Shown: positions 1 to 6,776 of the stretch, in pieces
Position numbering within the stretch: the stretch's first letter is position 1
Layout of the letters: every line of letters starts with the position of its first letter
Assembly: GCA_964406945.1 (NCBI GenBank)
Contig: CAYOTO010000070.1
Span: 1-14,408 of the forward strand
From: UBA2266 sp964406945
Lineage (GTDB): Bacteria; Planctomycetota; Phycisphaerae; Sedimentisphaerales; Anaerobacaceae
DNA length: 14,408 bases
Reading direction: 5' to 3'
Program-made: the position numbers and the translations under genes
Notes under the pieces: model-generated
Database searches by the model: none
Told to the model about the DNA's origin: nothing
Seen by the model: only the letters and a program-made list of their open reading frames with translations

Positions 1-327
1 AATATTTCCAATAATTGTTAAATGAGAACCAAAAGCTGCTCTCCGACCATATGGAAGATTGCCGGCTTTTTGCCAACTGTCTGAATCAATATCATAGATA
101 GCAATCTGATCAGTATATTGATCATCATAATAGCCGGGACCCTGAAATACATTTCCACCGAAGGTATACAACTGTTTTTTATATAATGCTAAAGCTGGTG
201 AGCCAACAGCATAATCAGGACTTACAATTCTGGTTTCCCATTGAAATGACTCTGCCAATGCATAATTATTAAAAATCAACATCGCGTAAAAAATCCCAAT
301 AATTATATACAAGTTTTTATTACGCAT
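1..327 (-). CDS. Exported Kelch-repeat protein, N-terminal part (runs off the left edge)
   Basis: Reading from the ATG at 325-327, 109 codons stay open to the window edge, so the C-terminus is missing. The first ~25 residues look like a Sec signal peptide: Arg/Lys-rich start (MRNKN), a hydrophobic core of Ile, Phe and Leu, and a plausible cleavage after NNYALA. A Kelch-type blade follows, with YTFGG at about residues 56-60, then YDIDSDSW, then LPYGRRAAF, the usual GG/Y/W/R spacing. Kelch blades form beta-propellers, often for protein or glycan binding; the ligand here is unknown. Two AGGAG cores (revcomp of 329-333 and 335-339) precede the start, the outer one 7 nt away. The gene is clearly AT-richer than everything to its right, which may reflect transfer or relaxed composition. 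The family call is fair; the role is unknown. Confidence 0.72.
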   Translation of the reverse strand, partial: MRNKNLYIIIGIFYAMLIFNNYALAESFQWETRIVSPDYAVGSPALALYKKQLYTFGGNVFQGPGYYDDQYTDQIAIYDIDSDSWQKAGNLPYGRRAAFGSHLTIIGNI

Positions 328-400
328 TCTCCTACTCCTCATATACTCATAAACTGCAGTTAGTAGTTTTTGGTTATTGGTTTTCCTGAACCAACTCTGA

Positions 401-480
401 GAGAATTAAAGGGAGAATTAAAGGTGTCCGGTACCTTGTCTGGCCGTGTCTGGCTTGGAGTGTAATAACAAGGCCCGGCC
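401..480. repeat. Tandem 12-mer plus short inverted repeat, possibly a REP-like element
   Basis: GAGAATTAAAGG occurs twice with no gap (401-412 and 413-424). It is followed by TGTCCGGTACC, then TGTCTGGC repeated across a 2-nt spacer, and an inverted pair CCTTGT / ACAAGG. From memory, AATTAAAGGTGTC-type sequences occur at dispersed repeats linked to Y1 (REP-associated) transposases in planctomycetes and deltaproteobacteria. That link is inference; no transposase is present here. Confidence 0.4.
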
Positions 481-647
481 TGTGGCCCATCTCGCGCAAC
501 GCCGTCGCGACCCCATTCGACCGACGCACAACCATTCGAATCAACCATTTTCACGCCCGAAGCTCCGCAAATCAGCACCACCCTGACACCACCGCTATTC
601 TGCGCCATTCCCGAAGCCACTGTCAACCGAATTCTTCAATTCCGCCC

Positions 648-679
648 AATCGGCAGTCGGCAATCGAAAATCGGCAACC
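648..679. repeat. Imperfect heptamer tandem repeat downstream of purE
   Basis: Four consecutive 7-nt units are visible: AATCGGC (648-654), AGTCGGC (655-661), AATCGAA (662-668) and AATCGGC (669-675), then a degenerate AACC. The array ends 11 nt beyond the purE stop codon. Short heptamer arrays like this occur in intergenic DNA of several bacterial groups; a function is not known here. Confidence 0.55.
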
Positions 680-690
680 AAACTGCATTG

Positions 691-1194
691 TTATTGCAGG
701 TTCGCGTCTTTCTCTCTTACCTTTTCCTGCTGTTTGGCGCGGAACCGGGCGACTTTCTCTTTCAGCGTATCGTCGGACAGGGCAAGGATTTGCGCAGCGA
801 AAACGGCCGCATTTTTGGCCCCGGCCTTGCCGATCGCCATACTTGCCACGGGCACGCCCGGAGGCATCTGAACCGTGCTCAGCAGGGCGTCCATACCGCC
901 CAGGCCCTGGCCGGAATCCAGGGGCACGCCGATGATCGGCAGGGCGGTCCGCCCGGCCAGCGACCCGGCCAGATGAGCGGCCATACCCGCGGCCGCGATT
1001 ATGACTTTGATCCCCTTCCCGGCCGCCGAATCGGCAAATTCCGCCGCCGCATCCGGCGTCCGGTGCGCCGATAAAATCCGAACTTCCGGCTCAATATCGA
1101 AGTTTTCCAGCATTTCGACGCAGCTTTTCATGACCTTGAGGTCGCTGTCGCTGCCCATCACAACCGCTACTGTAGTCTGTTTTTCAGTTGCCAT
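691..1194 (-). CDS. purE: 5-(carboxyamino)imidazole ribonucleotide mutase (class I PurE)
   Basis: This cytosolic enzyme of de novo purine synthesis moves the carboxyl group of N5-CAIR to carbon 4, giving CAIR. The 167-residue protein is the usual length (E. coli PurE is 169) and carries the whole signature: MGSDSD near the N-terminus, SAHRTP with the catalytic His, AGMAAHL, GVPLDSG, LSTVQMPPGVPVA and the IGKAGAKNAA helix. The layout is that of class I PurE, which needs PurK to supply N5-CAIR; no purK lies in this window, so it must be elsewhere. The charged, Lys-rich C-terminal tail is unremarkable. The ATG at 1192-1194 has only a weak purine-rich upstream sequence. It is transcribed divergently from the MEMO-family gene across about 120 bp. 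Confidence 0.96.
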   Translation of the reverse strand: MATEKQTTVAVVMGSDSDLKVMKSCVEMLENFDIEPEVRILSAHRTPDAAAEFADSAAGKGIKVIIAAAGMAAHLAGSLAGRTALPIIGVPLDSGQGLGGMDALLSTVQMPPGVPVASMAIGKAGAKNAAVFAAQILALSDDTLKEKVARFRAKQQEKVREKDANLQ

Positions 1195-1313
1195 TTGTCT
1201 TTTCGTCTCAAAAAGTTACAATTGGTGTTCGGTAATAGTCCGGTCCGTAAGTGCCGACATATTATCGGCGTCGGAGCGAAAATGCAAGTTTCAATGCAGT
1301 TGAAGGGGCCTAA
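1195..1313. promoter_or_regulatory. Divergent promoter region between purE and the MEMO-family gene
   Basis: Both flanking genes start here and point away from each other, so promoters for both must lie in these 119 bp unless longer transcripts exist. It contains a small perfect inverted repeat, GCCGA-N7-TCGGC (1253-1269), which could be an operator. I could not pick out -35/-10 boxes with confidence. A GAAGGGG ribosome binding site (1302-1308) serves the rightward gene. Confidence 0.4.
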
Positions 1314-2186
1314 ATGGATTCCAGACAGCCCGTAGTGGCAGGCCAGTTCTATCCCGCCCGGCCTCAGGCATGCGAGCAGAGCGTTGTCGCCTGCCTGGAC
1401 GAGGCGAAGATCGAAGTCGAATTGCCGCAGACCATCGCGGCTGGTATTGTGCCGCACGCCGGGTGGATGTTCAGCGGACCGCTGGCGGCAATGGTTTTTG
1501 CGGCCGTCAAGCAGCGACACGACAAAGTCGACACCTTCGTGATCTTCGGGGCCGCGCACGGTTATTTCGGCAACAAGCCGGCGGTCTACAGCAGCGGCGT
1601 CTGGCATACGCCCCTGGGCCGAATCGCAATCGACGAGGAACTCAGCGAGGCAATAATGCGCGGGGGCAAAGCGGTGGGCGACGGTGCGGCTCACGGCGGC
1701 GAGCACAGTATCGAAGTGCAGGTTCCGTTTATCCAACATCTGTTTCCCGAAGCCAGGATAGTGCCGGTCGTGGTGCCGCCGGGCGATTATGCGATAGCTC
1801 TGGGCGAGATGGTCGGCGACGAGATTCTCGAAAGCGATAAGACAATAGTCTGTATCGGTTCGACGGACCTTACTCATTACGGTCCGCGGTACGGTTTTGC
1901 CCCGATGGGTTTGGGCGAAGAGGGACTCAAGTGGGCCAGCGAAGTCAATGACGCCGAGTTCATCGATAAGGCCGTTGCACTGGATGCACAGGGACTTTTG
2001 TCCAGTGCCGCCGAGCACTGCAACGCCTGCGGTCCCGGAGCCGCCGCGGCGACAATAGCAGCCGCAAAAAAGCAGGGCAAAACAAAAGGAACGCTTCTGG
2101 CCCACACCAACAGCAACCAGATCATGCAGCAGAAAATGGACGCGACCAGCAGCGAAGCCGTAGGCTACGCGGCGATAGTGATTTGA
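1314..2186 (+). CDS. amrB: AmmeMemoRadiSam system protein B (MEMO1 family)
   Basis: The 290-residue protein belongs to the MEMO1 family, related in fold to LigB-type extradiol dioxygenases. Family landmarks appear in order: PHAGW (His48), GAAHGYF (His82), HSIEVQVPFIQ (about 131-141), STDLTHYG (Asp185, His188) and CNACGPGA (Cys239). His48, His82 and Cys239 correspond to the iron-binding residues described for human MEMO1, so the metal site looks intact. In many bacteria and archaea it is encoded with an AMMECR1 protein and a radical SAM protein; neither is in this window, so this copy is an orphan. The substrate is not known from sequence. GAAGGGG lies 5 nt before the ATG. A probable terminator follows at 2297-2324. 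Confidence 0.9.
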   Translation: MDSRQPVVAGQFYPARPQACEQSVVACLDEAKIEVELPQTIAAGIVPHAGWMFSGPLAAMVFAAVKQRHDKVDTFVIFGAAHGYFGNKPAVYSSGVWHTPLGRIAIDEELSEAIMRGGKAVGDGAAHGGEHSIEVQVPFIQHLFPEARIVPVVVPPGDYAIALGEMVGDEILESDKTIVCIGSTDLTHYGPRYGFAPMGLGEEGLKWASEVNDAEFIDKAVALDAQGLLSSAAEHCNACGPGAAAATIAAAKKQGKTKGTLLAHTNSNQIMQQKMDATSSEAVGYAAIVI

Positions 2187-2296
2187 GGACAGACTTCAGG
2201 CTTAAGACCTCAGACTGAAGGCAAGGGGTCGATGGGGGGATATGGGCGGTTGAATATAGTCGAGGTGATTCAGTCGGCCCCGGGATATCGGGATAT

Positions 2297-2324
2297 TTAG
2301 GGCGTGGAGACGCTAAGGTTTTTT
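2297..2324 (+). terminator. Probable intrinsic terminator of the MEMO-family gene
   Basis: TTAG (2297-2300) and CGT (2303-2305) pair with ACG (2310-2312) and CTAA (2313-2316), with a bulged GG and a GGAG loop, followed by GG and six T (2319-2324). The stem is short, but the T-run and position (110 nt after the stop) fit a terminator. A weaker inverted pair CTTCAG/CTGAAG sits nearer the stop at 2194-2220. Confidence 0.45.
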
Positions 2325-2417
2325 AATGCTCGCAACAGTGTCTTTGTCTTATCAGCAGCGACTTCACGGCAGGTGCGAAGCTTTAAGAAATTGGGGCCGG
2401 GAGTTGGGAGTGTGTTG

Positions 2418-3770
2418 TCAGAGGCCGATGACGTTGGTGTTTACGGGCAATGATATATCGTCGGGGGTTCGGACCTGTTTGTCGGGACCGGGGCTGAGGA
2501 TCTTCCGCGTCTTTGCGTCCACCACGTACTGTGAACCGTAAGCACGGGCGTTGAAATCCACCTCGCGTCCGAGACGTTTGTTGATGAGTATCCAGAGCAA
2601 ATCGTCCTGCACCCGCCAGCTAAGCGGTATCTCGACGATCTTCGCACCCTGTGGAGCCATGATCTCGATTTCGCCGGCTCCTATAGGATTGTACAGCTTG
2701 TAGAGCCACGGCATTCGCCCGGACTCGTCGAATTCTATCTCGGTTTTAATCGGCCACAGTCGGGGCCAGGCCGCCAGCTGCACGCCGGACTTCTCTTTCC
2801 GTGCGGCCATCAGCTTTTCGCTCATGTTACGGAACACGCGCAAAGCGGAATTCTGTTTGAAGGTCGGCAGCCGGCCTGAGTCGTCTTCGGTCGCCAGCGT
2901 CTTGCGAAAGACCAGGTACTCGAATAACAGACCGTTGTTCAGTGACACCTGCTCGTCCGTTACCGGCTCGAGACGTTTGGCCAGCATCTCGATAACCGCG
3001 CGTTCGGCCCGGTCGTCGTTGACGATAAAGGACGCCGTGCGGATCATCGCGGTGCTGGCGGTGATACAGACCAGTTTCGTCCGCAGAGATCTGATATTTA
3101 CGTGCAGTTTATCGAGGACATCGCTCAGTTCGACCACTTCACCTGCGGCTTGTGCCGCATGCCCGAAAATCACCTGCATGTGTCCGTGGGCCTCGTAGAG
3201 ATACGCCAGATTTCTCAGACCCGGTCCTACGCTGTCGGTGGGGCAGCCTTTGGCGTTGTAAAGGGAAACGGCCTGACCCTGGTCGGCGATTTCATCGTAC
3301 TTCGAGAGACGTTTAATGATGTCCCTGCCGTTGGCCGAATGTATCCAGGCTCTCTCGATGCCGGCGGCGTCGGCTTTTATCGCCTCGACTATTTTGACGC
3401 GGTCGCCTGCGGCGATGAGGTCGTCCAGTCTTCGCAGCAGAATTACGTCGGCCCGGGTCAGCCCCACGGCCGGAGAATCGTCGCCGCTCATGTCATCCTG
3501 GGCAAGCTCCATTAGGACCGAATAGCTTTCGGTGCAATCGGGCGGTGCGCTGCGAAGATCCCCCGCGGTATAGTCGTCGCGAATGGCGGGTGCGTCGAAG
3601 CACCACATTGCCAGCACCGCGACGAGAATAATCAGCGGACCAAGAACGATTACCGCTTTTACCGGCGCACTGAGGTTCTTGGGTGCTTCCTTCGGCGCTT
3701 CGGCGGCTTTGGGCCGACGCACCGGTTCCCGGCCTAGCTCGTCAAATGATCCGCTGTCGGGAAAACCCAT
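2418..3770 (-). CDS. Uncharacterised membrane-anchored protein with C-terminal GPD..TPDDI motif
   Basis: I do not recognise a named family. Numbering from the ATG at 3768-3770 (450 residues), the protein has a short charged N-terminus with Pro/Ala/Lys repeats, one hydrophobic segment at about 36-57 (VIVLGPLIILVAVLAM), then a large, presumably extracytoplasmic, mainly helical region. The C-terminus carries VVDAKTRKILSPGPDK followed by TPDDISLPV. This SxGPD...TxDDI pattern recurs at the C-termini of exported planctomycete proteins and resembles the tail of type II secretion pseudopilins. A TTG directly before the ATG is in frame, but GGAG sits 7 nt before the ATG, so I chose the ATG. A decayed relative lies at 8168-8600. 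The function is unknown. Confidence 0.8.
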   Translation of the reverse strand: MGFPDSGSFDELGREPVRRPKAAEAPKEAPKNLSAPVKAVIVLGPLIILVAVLAMWCFDAPAIRDDYTAGDLRSAPPDCTESYSVLMELAQDDMSGDDSPAVGLTRADVILLRRLDDLIAAGDRVKIVEAIKADAAGIERAWIHSANGRDIIKRLSKYDEIADQGQAVSLYNAKGCPTDSVGPGLRNLAYLYEAHGHMQVIFGHAAQAAGEVVELSDVLDKLHVNIRSLRTKLVCITASTAMIRTASFIVNDDRAERAVIEMLAKRLEPVTDEQVSLNNGLLFEYLVFRKTLATEDDSGRLPTFKQNSALRVFRNMSEKLMAARKEKSGVQLAAWPRLWPIKTEIEFDESGRMPWLYKLYNPIGAGEIEIMAPQGAKIVEIPLSWRVQDDLLWILINKRLGREVDFNARAYGSQYVVDAKTRKILSPGPDKQVRTPDDISLPVNTNVIGL

Positions 3771-3882
3771 CAACTGTCTCCGATACCGCTTCTTCCAAAA
3801 AGCGAAAGAGGGCGCAAGCAGCCGCCCAAACCATATACTAAAATATACTATCGGAAATCCACCAATGCCAAACTGATGCGGG

Positions 3883-3911
3883 AAAAAAGGACTTTGTCCG
3901 ATAAGTCCCTT
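3883..3911 (-). terminator. Intrinsic terminator downstream of the GerMN-domain gene
   Basis: Read on the minus strand, AAGGGACTT pairs with AAGTCCTTT around an 8-nt loop, and the 3' arm runs into a six-T tract (A-run at 3883-3888 on the plus strand). Only one G-T wobble interrupts the 9-bp stem. It lies about 80 nt after the stop of the 3989-4951 gene, so the downstream 2418-3770 gene probably has its own promoter in 3771-3882. Confidence 0.75.
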
Positions 3912-3988
3912 CGTTGGTTCCCATGCGACCGGGTGGTCCGAGGCTGCGTGAATCTGTTATGGGACCAGGCCGGGTTGTCGCGGCGCCA

Positions 3989-4951
3989 TTAGGGCTGCAG
4001 AATGTATTTGCTCTTGCCGTTGACCGAGATTTCGACCTCTTCGACTGTTGGAAACTGCTTGAGAGTATCGGTGATTTGGGCGCGGATTGCGGTAACGCGG
4101 CATGAGCCTCCCACCTGGTATTGCAGCCGTTCGTCAAAATCTACCTTTGCCGTACCTTCCTCTATGCTCAGGCTGCGCAGTCGAACTCCGGGGTTGATCT
4201 GCGTGTTAAGTCCTCGTGCGGCTTCTTCCTCGGTGGGTCCGCGAAGAAGGGCCTCAACGGCCGCTTTGCCGACTCCGGTGGTTTTGGGAACCCGCCGCTC
4301 GACGGCTGCGGTGCGCGAGCAGTCATAGGGCGGCTCGTTTATGAATCGCTCATGACTTAAGAATATCCTGACCGCCATAGACTTATCGGATTTGTTGGCC
4401 GCCTCGGCGAATCTGACCGGTACGGACAGCTCGGCCGCATTTGCGCCTTTGCCCGAAGGATTGTCCTTGCTGAGGATAAGCCTGCCCTTGCTTGTCGAGG
4501 GCAACGCAAACGCCAGCTTCACGGAAAAAGGCACCAGTTCTTTGGTCATCCAGTCCGCGGTGGCCTGAGCCGTTGAGGAACCGAGTAGAAATCCGTTGTC
4601 GTCAACGAGCTTAACCGGGAAATCGCCTTCGAAATACCAGGTGCCCCTGGCCTGTCCGTAGATTGAAAGCGGACTCTCGGCCACGACGGTATTGGGCAAC
4701 GGCGAATCCACCGCAATAGCGGCGCCGTTCTTTTCGAGCGAGGCTCTCCGGCGGGAGGGGCGTTTGACGGTATCCGAATCTTCGGCCCAGTTGCTCTGCT
4801 GTTCTTCGTCGGCGGCCTCTGCCATCCTTGCCGCAGGCTCGGTTTCAGCGCTCGGAGCCGTGGCCGGTTTCCAAAACTCGTAATAAGCGGGAACGCCCAG
4901 AATGGCAAGTCCCGCCGACACCAGTGCGAATATGCTCAATCTACTAGTCAT
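3989..4951 (-). CDS. Membrane-anchored Gmad2/GerMN-domain protein
   Basis: Starting at the ATG at 4949-4951 gives 320 residues. A signal-anchor lies at about residues 5-22 (SIFALVSAGLAILGV), then an acidic, low-complexity linker to about 75. A Gmad2-like immunoglobulin-type domain follows (about 78-181, beginning AAIAVDSPLPNTVV), then a GerMN domain (about 193-318) with VRIFLSH, AVEALLRGPTEEE and AKVDFDERL. GerMN was named from the Bacillus germination protein GerM, and the Gmad2-GerMN pair is also found in non-sporulating bacteria, where its role is unclear. Two Cys (in YDCSR and GGSCRV) could form a disulfide outside the cytoplasm. No clear Shine-Dalgarno precedes the start; upstream in-frame ATGs at 4978 and 4984 are alternatives. 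A strong terminator follows at 3883-3911. Confidence 0.82.
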   Translation of the reverse strand: MTSRLSIFALVSAGLAILGVPAYYEFWKPATAPSAETEPAARMAEAADEEQQSNWAEDSDTVKRPSRRRASLEKNGAAIAVDSPLPNTVVAESPLSIYGQARGTWYFEGDFPVKLVDDNGFLLGSSTAQATADWMTKELVPFSVKLAFALPSTSKGRLILSKDNPSGKGANAAELSVPVRFAEAANKSDKSMAVRIFLSHERFINEPPYDCSRTAAVERRVPKTTGVGKAAVEALLRGPTEEEAARGLNTQINPGVRLRSLSIEEGTAKVDFDERLQYQVGGSCRVTAIRAQITDTLKQFPTVEEVEISVNGKSKYILQP

Positions 4952-5042
4952 ACTACTATATTCGACAATCCGGCCCATTTTCATAACCGAAATCGCGGAT
5001 TGGCCTTCCTCGCAGGGTGTGCAATTGGGATGCCGCTGCGTA

Positions 5043-5070
5043 CCAGCATTTTCGTAGTCGAAAAGGCTGG
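5043..5070. other. Perfect-loop inverted repeat upstream of the GerMN-domain gene
   Basis: CCAGC, one mismatch, TTTTCG, a TAGT loop, CGAAAA, one mismatch, GCTGG: 11 paired bases around a 4-nt loop. It sits in the gap between the VOC gene stop (5198) and the GerMN gene start (4951). There is no T-run on either strand, so it is more likely an operator or 5'-UTR hairpin than a terminator. Confidence 0.5.
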
Positions 5071-5197
5071 CACAACTCACTGTCGCATCGCGGACGCCCC
5101 ATGGTGGCCGCAAAACTGCGTATGCCCGCCGGTCCGGCAACAACCGCTCCGCCGGCATCCCCGCGATCAGCGGTACAGCGTCCCGTCTTTTCGCCGG

Positions 5198-5766
5198 CTA
5201 AGTCTTGAAACACAAATTACTGCCGGCGCCGGGTCTGACATGCCGTTCCGACGGCCGGACCGGCTCGGGTGCTTTCGGCCAATGCCCGGGCTGCGGCTCC
5301 GGGCCCTCTTTGGCCGACTCGGGCGCCTCGGCATCCCGCATAAACGGCGTGGCGTGAATATCGATACCCTCGACATTATACGTAAACTCAATCGCAATAC
5401 CGTTGGGATCGAACGAATAAATCGAATGTATGAATCCGTGATCGACCACGTCCGAACAGTGAACCCCCGCAGCTTCCAGTTTCGCCTTCATCCGCCAGAC
5501 CTCGTCGCTGGAGTCCATTCCGAATGGTCGAAGACGATCGGCCCGCGAAACGGCTCGCCGTGATCCTTTCGCTTGACCGGCTCGGCGCCTTCCCACTCGA
5601 AGAACGCGATGGTATCGGTTTCGCTGATCTCGAAAAAATAATGCCGAAATCCCGGCTCGCCCATCGCTCCGACAAGACGCATGCCCAGCAGGTCTCGCCA
5701 GAAACGAACCGTCTTGTCCATATCGCCGGTCACCATCGCAAGATGATTTATTCCCGTAAATTTCAT
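5198..5766 (-). pseudogene. VOC/glyoxalase-family protein, interrupted by one frameshift
   Basis: The N-terminal half reads from the ATG at 5764-5766: MKFTGINHLAMVTGDMD, a typical vicinal-oxygen-chelate opening with ligand-like His8, then FWRDLLGM and FFEWEG (Glu57/Glu59). This frame is good to VFDH (His81, codon at 5524-5526) and soon hits a stop. The second half continues in another frame: FGMDSSDEVW, KLEAAGV, then DPNGIAIEF with the usual terminal Glu ligand, to a stop at 5198. Adding one T in the CATTCGG around 5522-5525 would restore HFGMD and give an ordinary 189-residue protein. So this is a single-base loss, either a real mutation or a sequencing error. AGGAG 7 nt before the ATG supports the start. 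VOC proteins bind a divalent metal; the substrate cannot be told. Confidence 0.85.
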
Positions 5767-5851
5767 GGCAAATCTCCTTTCCGCCATTTATACGGCAAAA
5801 AACCCAGGCCGCTTCAGTGCCTATCCACCACGAGTTACACAGTTACTTGCA

Positions 5852-5873
5852 AGAACGAAGGACCATTCGTTCT
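5852..5873. other. Inverted repeat upstream of the VOC gene
   Basis: AGAACGAA (5852-5859), a GGACCA spacer and TTCGTTCT (5866-5873) form perfect 8-bp arms, about 85 bp upstream of the VOC gene start. It may be an operator or a transcript hairpin; nothing decides between these. Confidence 0.4.
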
Positions 5874-5884
5874 CGAGTTGTTAT

Positions 5885-5922
5885 GAGCCTTTGGGGTCGG
5901 GGGCGTCCGGCCCCAAAGGCTC
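5885..5922. other. Strong 16-bp stem-loop between the HEAT gene and the VOC gene
   Basis: GAGCCTTTGGGG (5885-5896) pairs perfectly with CCCCAAAGGCTC (5911-5922), and TCGG/CCGG extends the stem to 16 bp (one G-T) around a GGGCGT loop. It lies 45 nt beyond the HEAT gene stop. On the minus strand no T-run follows, so it may stabilise the 3' end of the mRNA or stop polymerase without a classic U-tract. Confidence 0.6.
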
Positions 5923-5966
5923 GTTTGCGTTTGCCTGCATTAGCCGCGGTTTTGCGGTCGGTGTGG

Positions 5967-6746
5967 TTACCTCTTCATCGAGGCTTTGAGAGCGCCTTTC
6001 ATGGCGGCGGCTTTGATGTGGGAGGGCTGGTCGCCGGCCCGGAGCTGTTTGTAGAGGGCTGCGGCCTCGGCTTTCTTGCCGTCGGCCGCCAGTTTCTCCG
6101 CGCAAGCCATGCATGCATCCGCAACGGGAATCTTCATTCTAGCCGGAGCATTTTTGGCGAATCCGGCCAGTTGTTCGGCCGCGGCCGGCGTGCCGATCAG
6201 CCCCAGAGATTGCGCCGCCGCTCTGGCGACGAGAATATCCGAATCGCCCATGAGCTTCGCGAGCGTCTTAACGCTCTTGACGTCCCTGCGCGTGCCGAGC
6301 GAACCGATAATGCCCGGTTTGAGCTTCTTATTGACCTTCGGCAGGGCGTTCCGCATCGCCTCAAGGGCCTTTTCATTCGGAACTCGCTCCAGCGCATAGC
6401 GGGCGATGTGCGAGGTCTTTTCGTCGCCCAGCAGAGCCGCCAGCGCATTCACGGATTGGGCGGTTCCGATCAACCGCAGTTGACGGCAGACATAATCCTG
6501 CGCCGACCGCGAAATACCGCCGGCCAGCAGGGCCACCAGTTTCTTCTCCAGCTTACCGCGCGCAGCGGCGTTGCCGTGTGTTGCTATGATCGCCTCGTCA
6601 ATGGGGTTAAGGACGTTGCGGTCGTCGCCCCAGTCGTACGTCTTGAGCGTTTCCAACGCGGCGCTCAGCGAAGACGAATCCGCCTGAGCGGCTGTTACGC
6701 CCGCAGCGGTCGTCTGTGTCATTCCGGAAATACTTCTTATTGCCAT
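5967..6746 (-). CDS. HEAT-repeat protein linked to the Gfo/Idh/MocA oxidoreductase
   Basis: From the ATG at 6744-6746 the protein has 259 residues; AAGGAG 8 nt upstream decides this start. After a short Ser/Thr/Ala-rich N-terminus, residues 28-100 (LKTYDWGDDR, NPIDEAI, VCRQLRLIG) form a block I have seen mainly in planctomycete/verrucomicrobial proteins. HEAT-like helical pairs follow at about 85-125, 125-160 and 160-195 (SLGLIGTPAAAEQLA), then a TPR-like stretch at about 210-245 (KKAEAAALYKQL). HEAT repeats are protein-binding scaffolds with no catalytic residues. There is no clear signal peptide. It begins only 30 nt after the stop of the oxidoreductase gene, so the two are almost certainly one operon, and the protein probably serves the same process. 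Confidence 0.85.
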   Translation of the reverse strand: MAIRSISGMTQTTAAGVTAAQADSSSLSAALETLKTYDWGDDRNVLNPIDEAIIATHGNAAARGKLEKKLVALLAGGISRSAQDYVCRQLRLIGTAQSVNALAALLGDEKTSHIARYALERVPNEKALEAMRNALPKVNKKLKPGIIGSLGTRRDVKSVKTLAKLMGDSDILVARAAAQSLGLIGTPAAAEQLAGFAKNAPARMKIPVADACMACAEKLAADGKKAEAAALYKQLRAGDQPSHIKAAAMKGALKASMKR

Positions 6747-6776
6747 GATCAAGTCTCCTTGTCGAAGTTCCAATTT

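Larger units (their letters stand above)
328..690. other. Intergenic region between the Kelch gene and purE
   Basis: I see no convincing gene in this 363-bp stretch. An 88-codon frame on the minus strand (360-626) exists, but it has no recognisable domain, runs through repeat DNA and lacks a clear ribosome binding site. The region contains a tandem 12-mer (401-424), a GGTACC palindrome, a TGTCTGGC direct repeat, an inverted CCTTGT/ACAAGG pair and a heptamer repeat (648-675). It reads as repeat-bearing intergenic DNA. Confidence 0.55.

Noticed and set aside
401..480. CRISPR array
   Set aside because: Only two adjacent 12-nt units with no spacers; not a CRISPR layout.
360..626. An 88-codon frame on the minus strand before purE
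   Set aside because: No domain, passes through the tandem 12-mer and inverted repeats, and has no convincing ribosome binding site.
1167..2105. A 312-codon open frame on the minus strand
   Set aside because: Antisense to the MEMO-family gene; Cys/Arg/His-rich product with no recognisable domain.
4952..5158. N-terminal extension of the GerMN protein by up to 69 residues
   Set aside because: The extension would put the signal-anchor far inside the protein, contains the dyad at 5043-5070 and reads like non-coding sequence. Starts at 4978 or 4984 remain possible.
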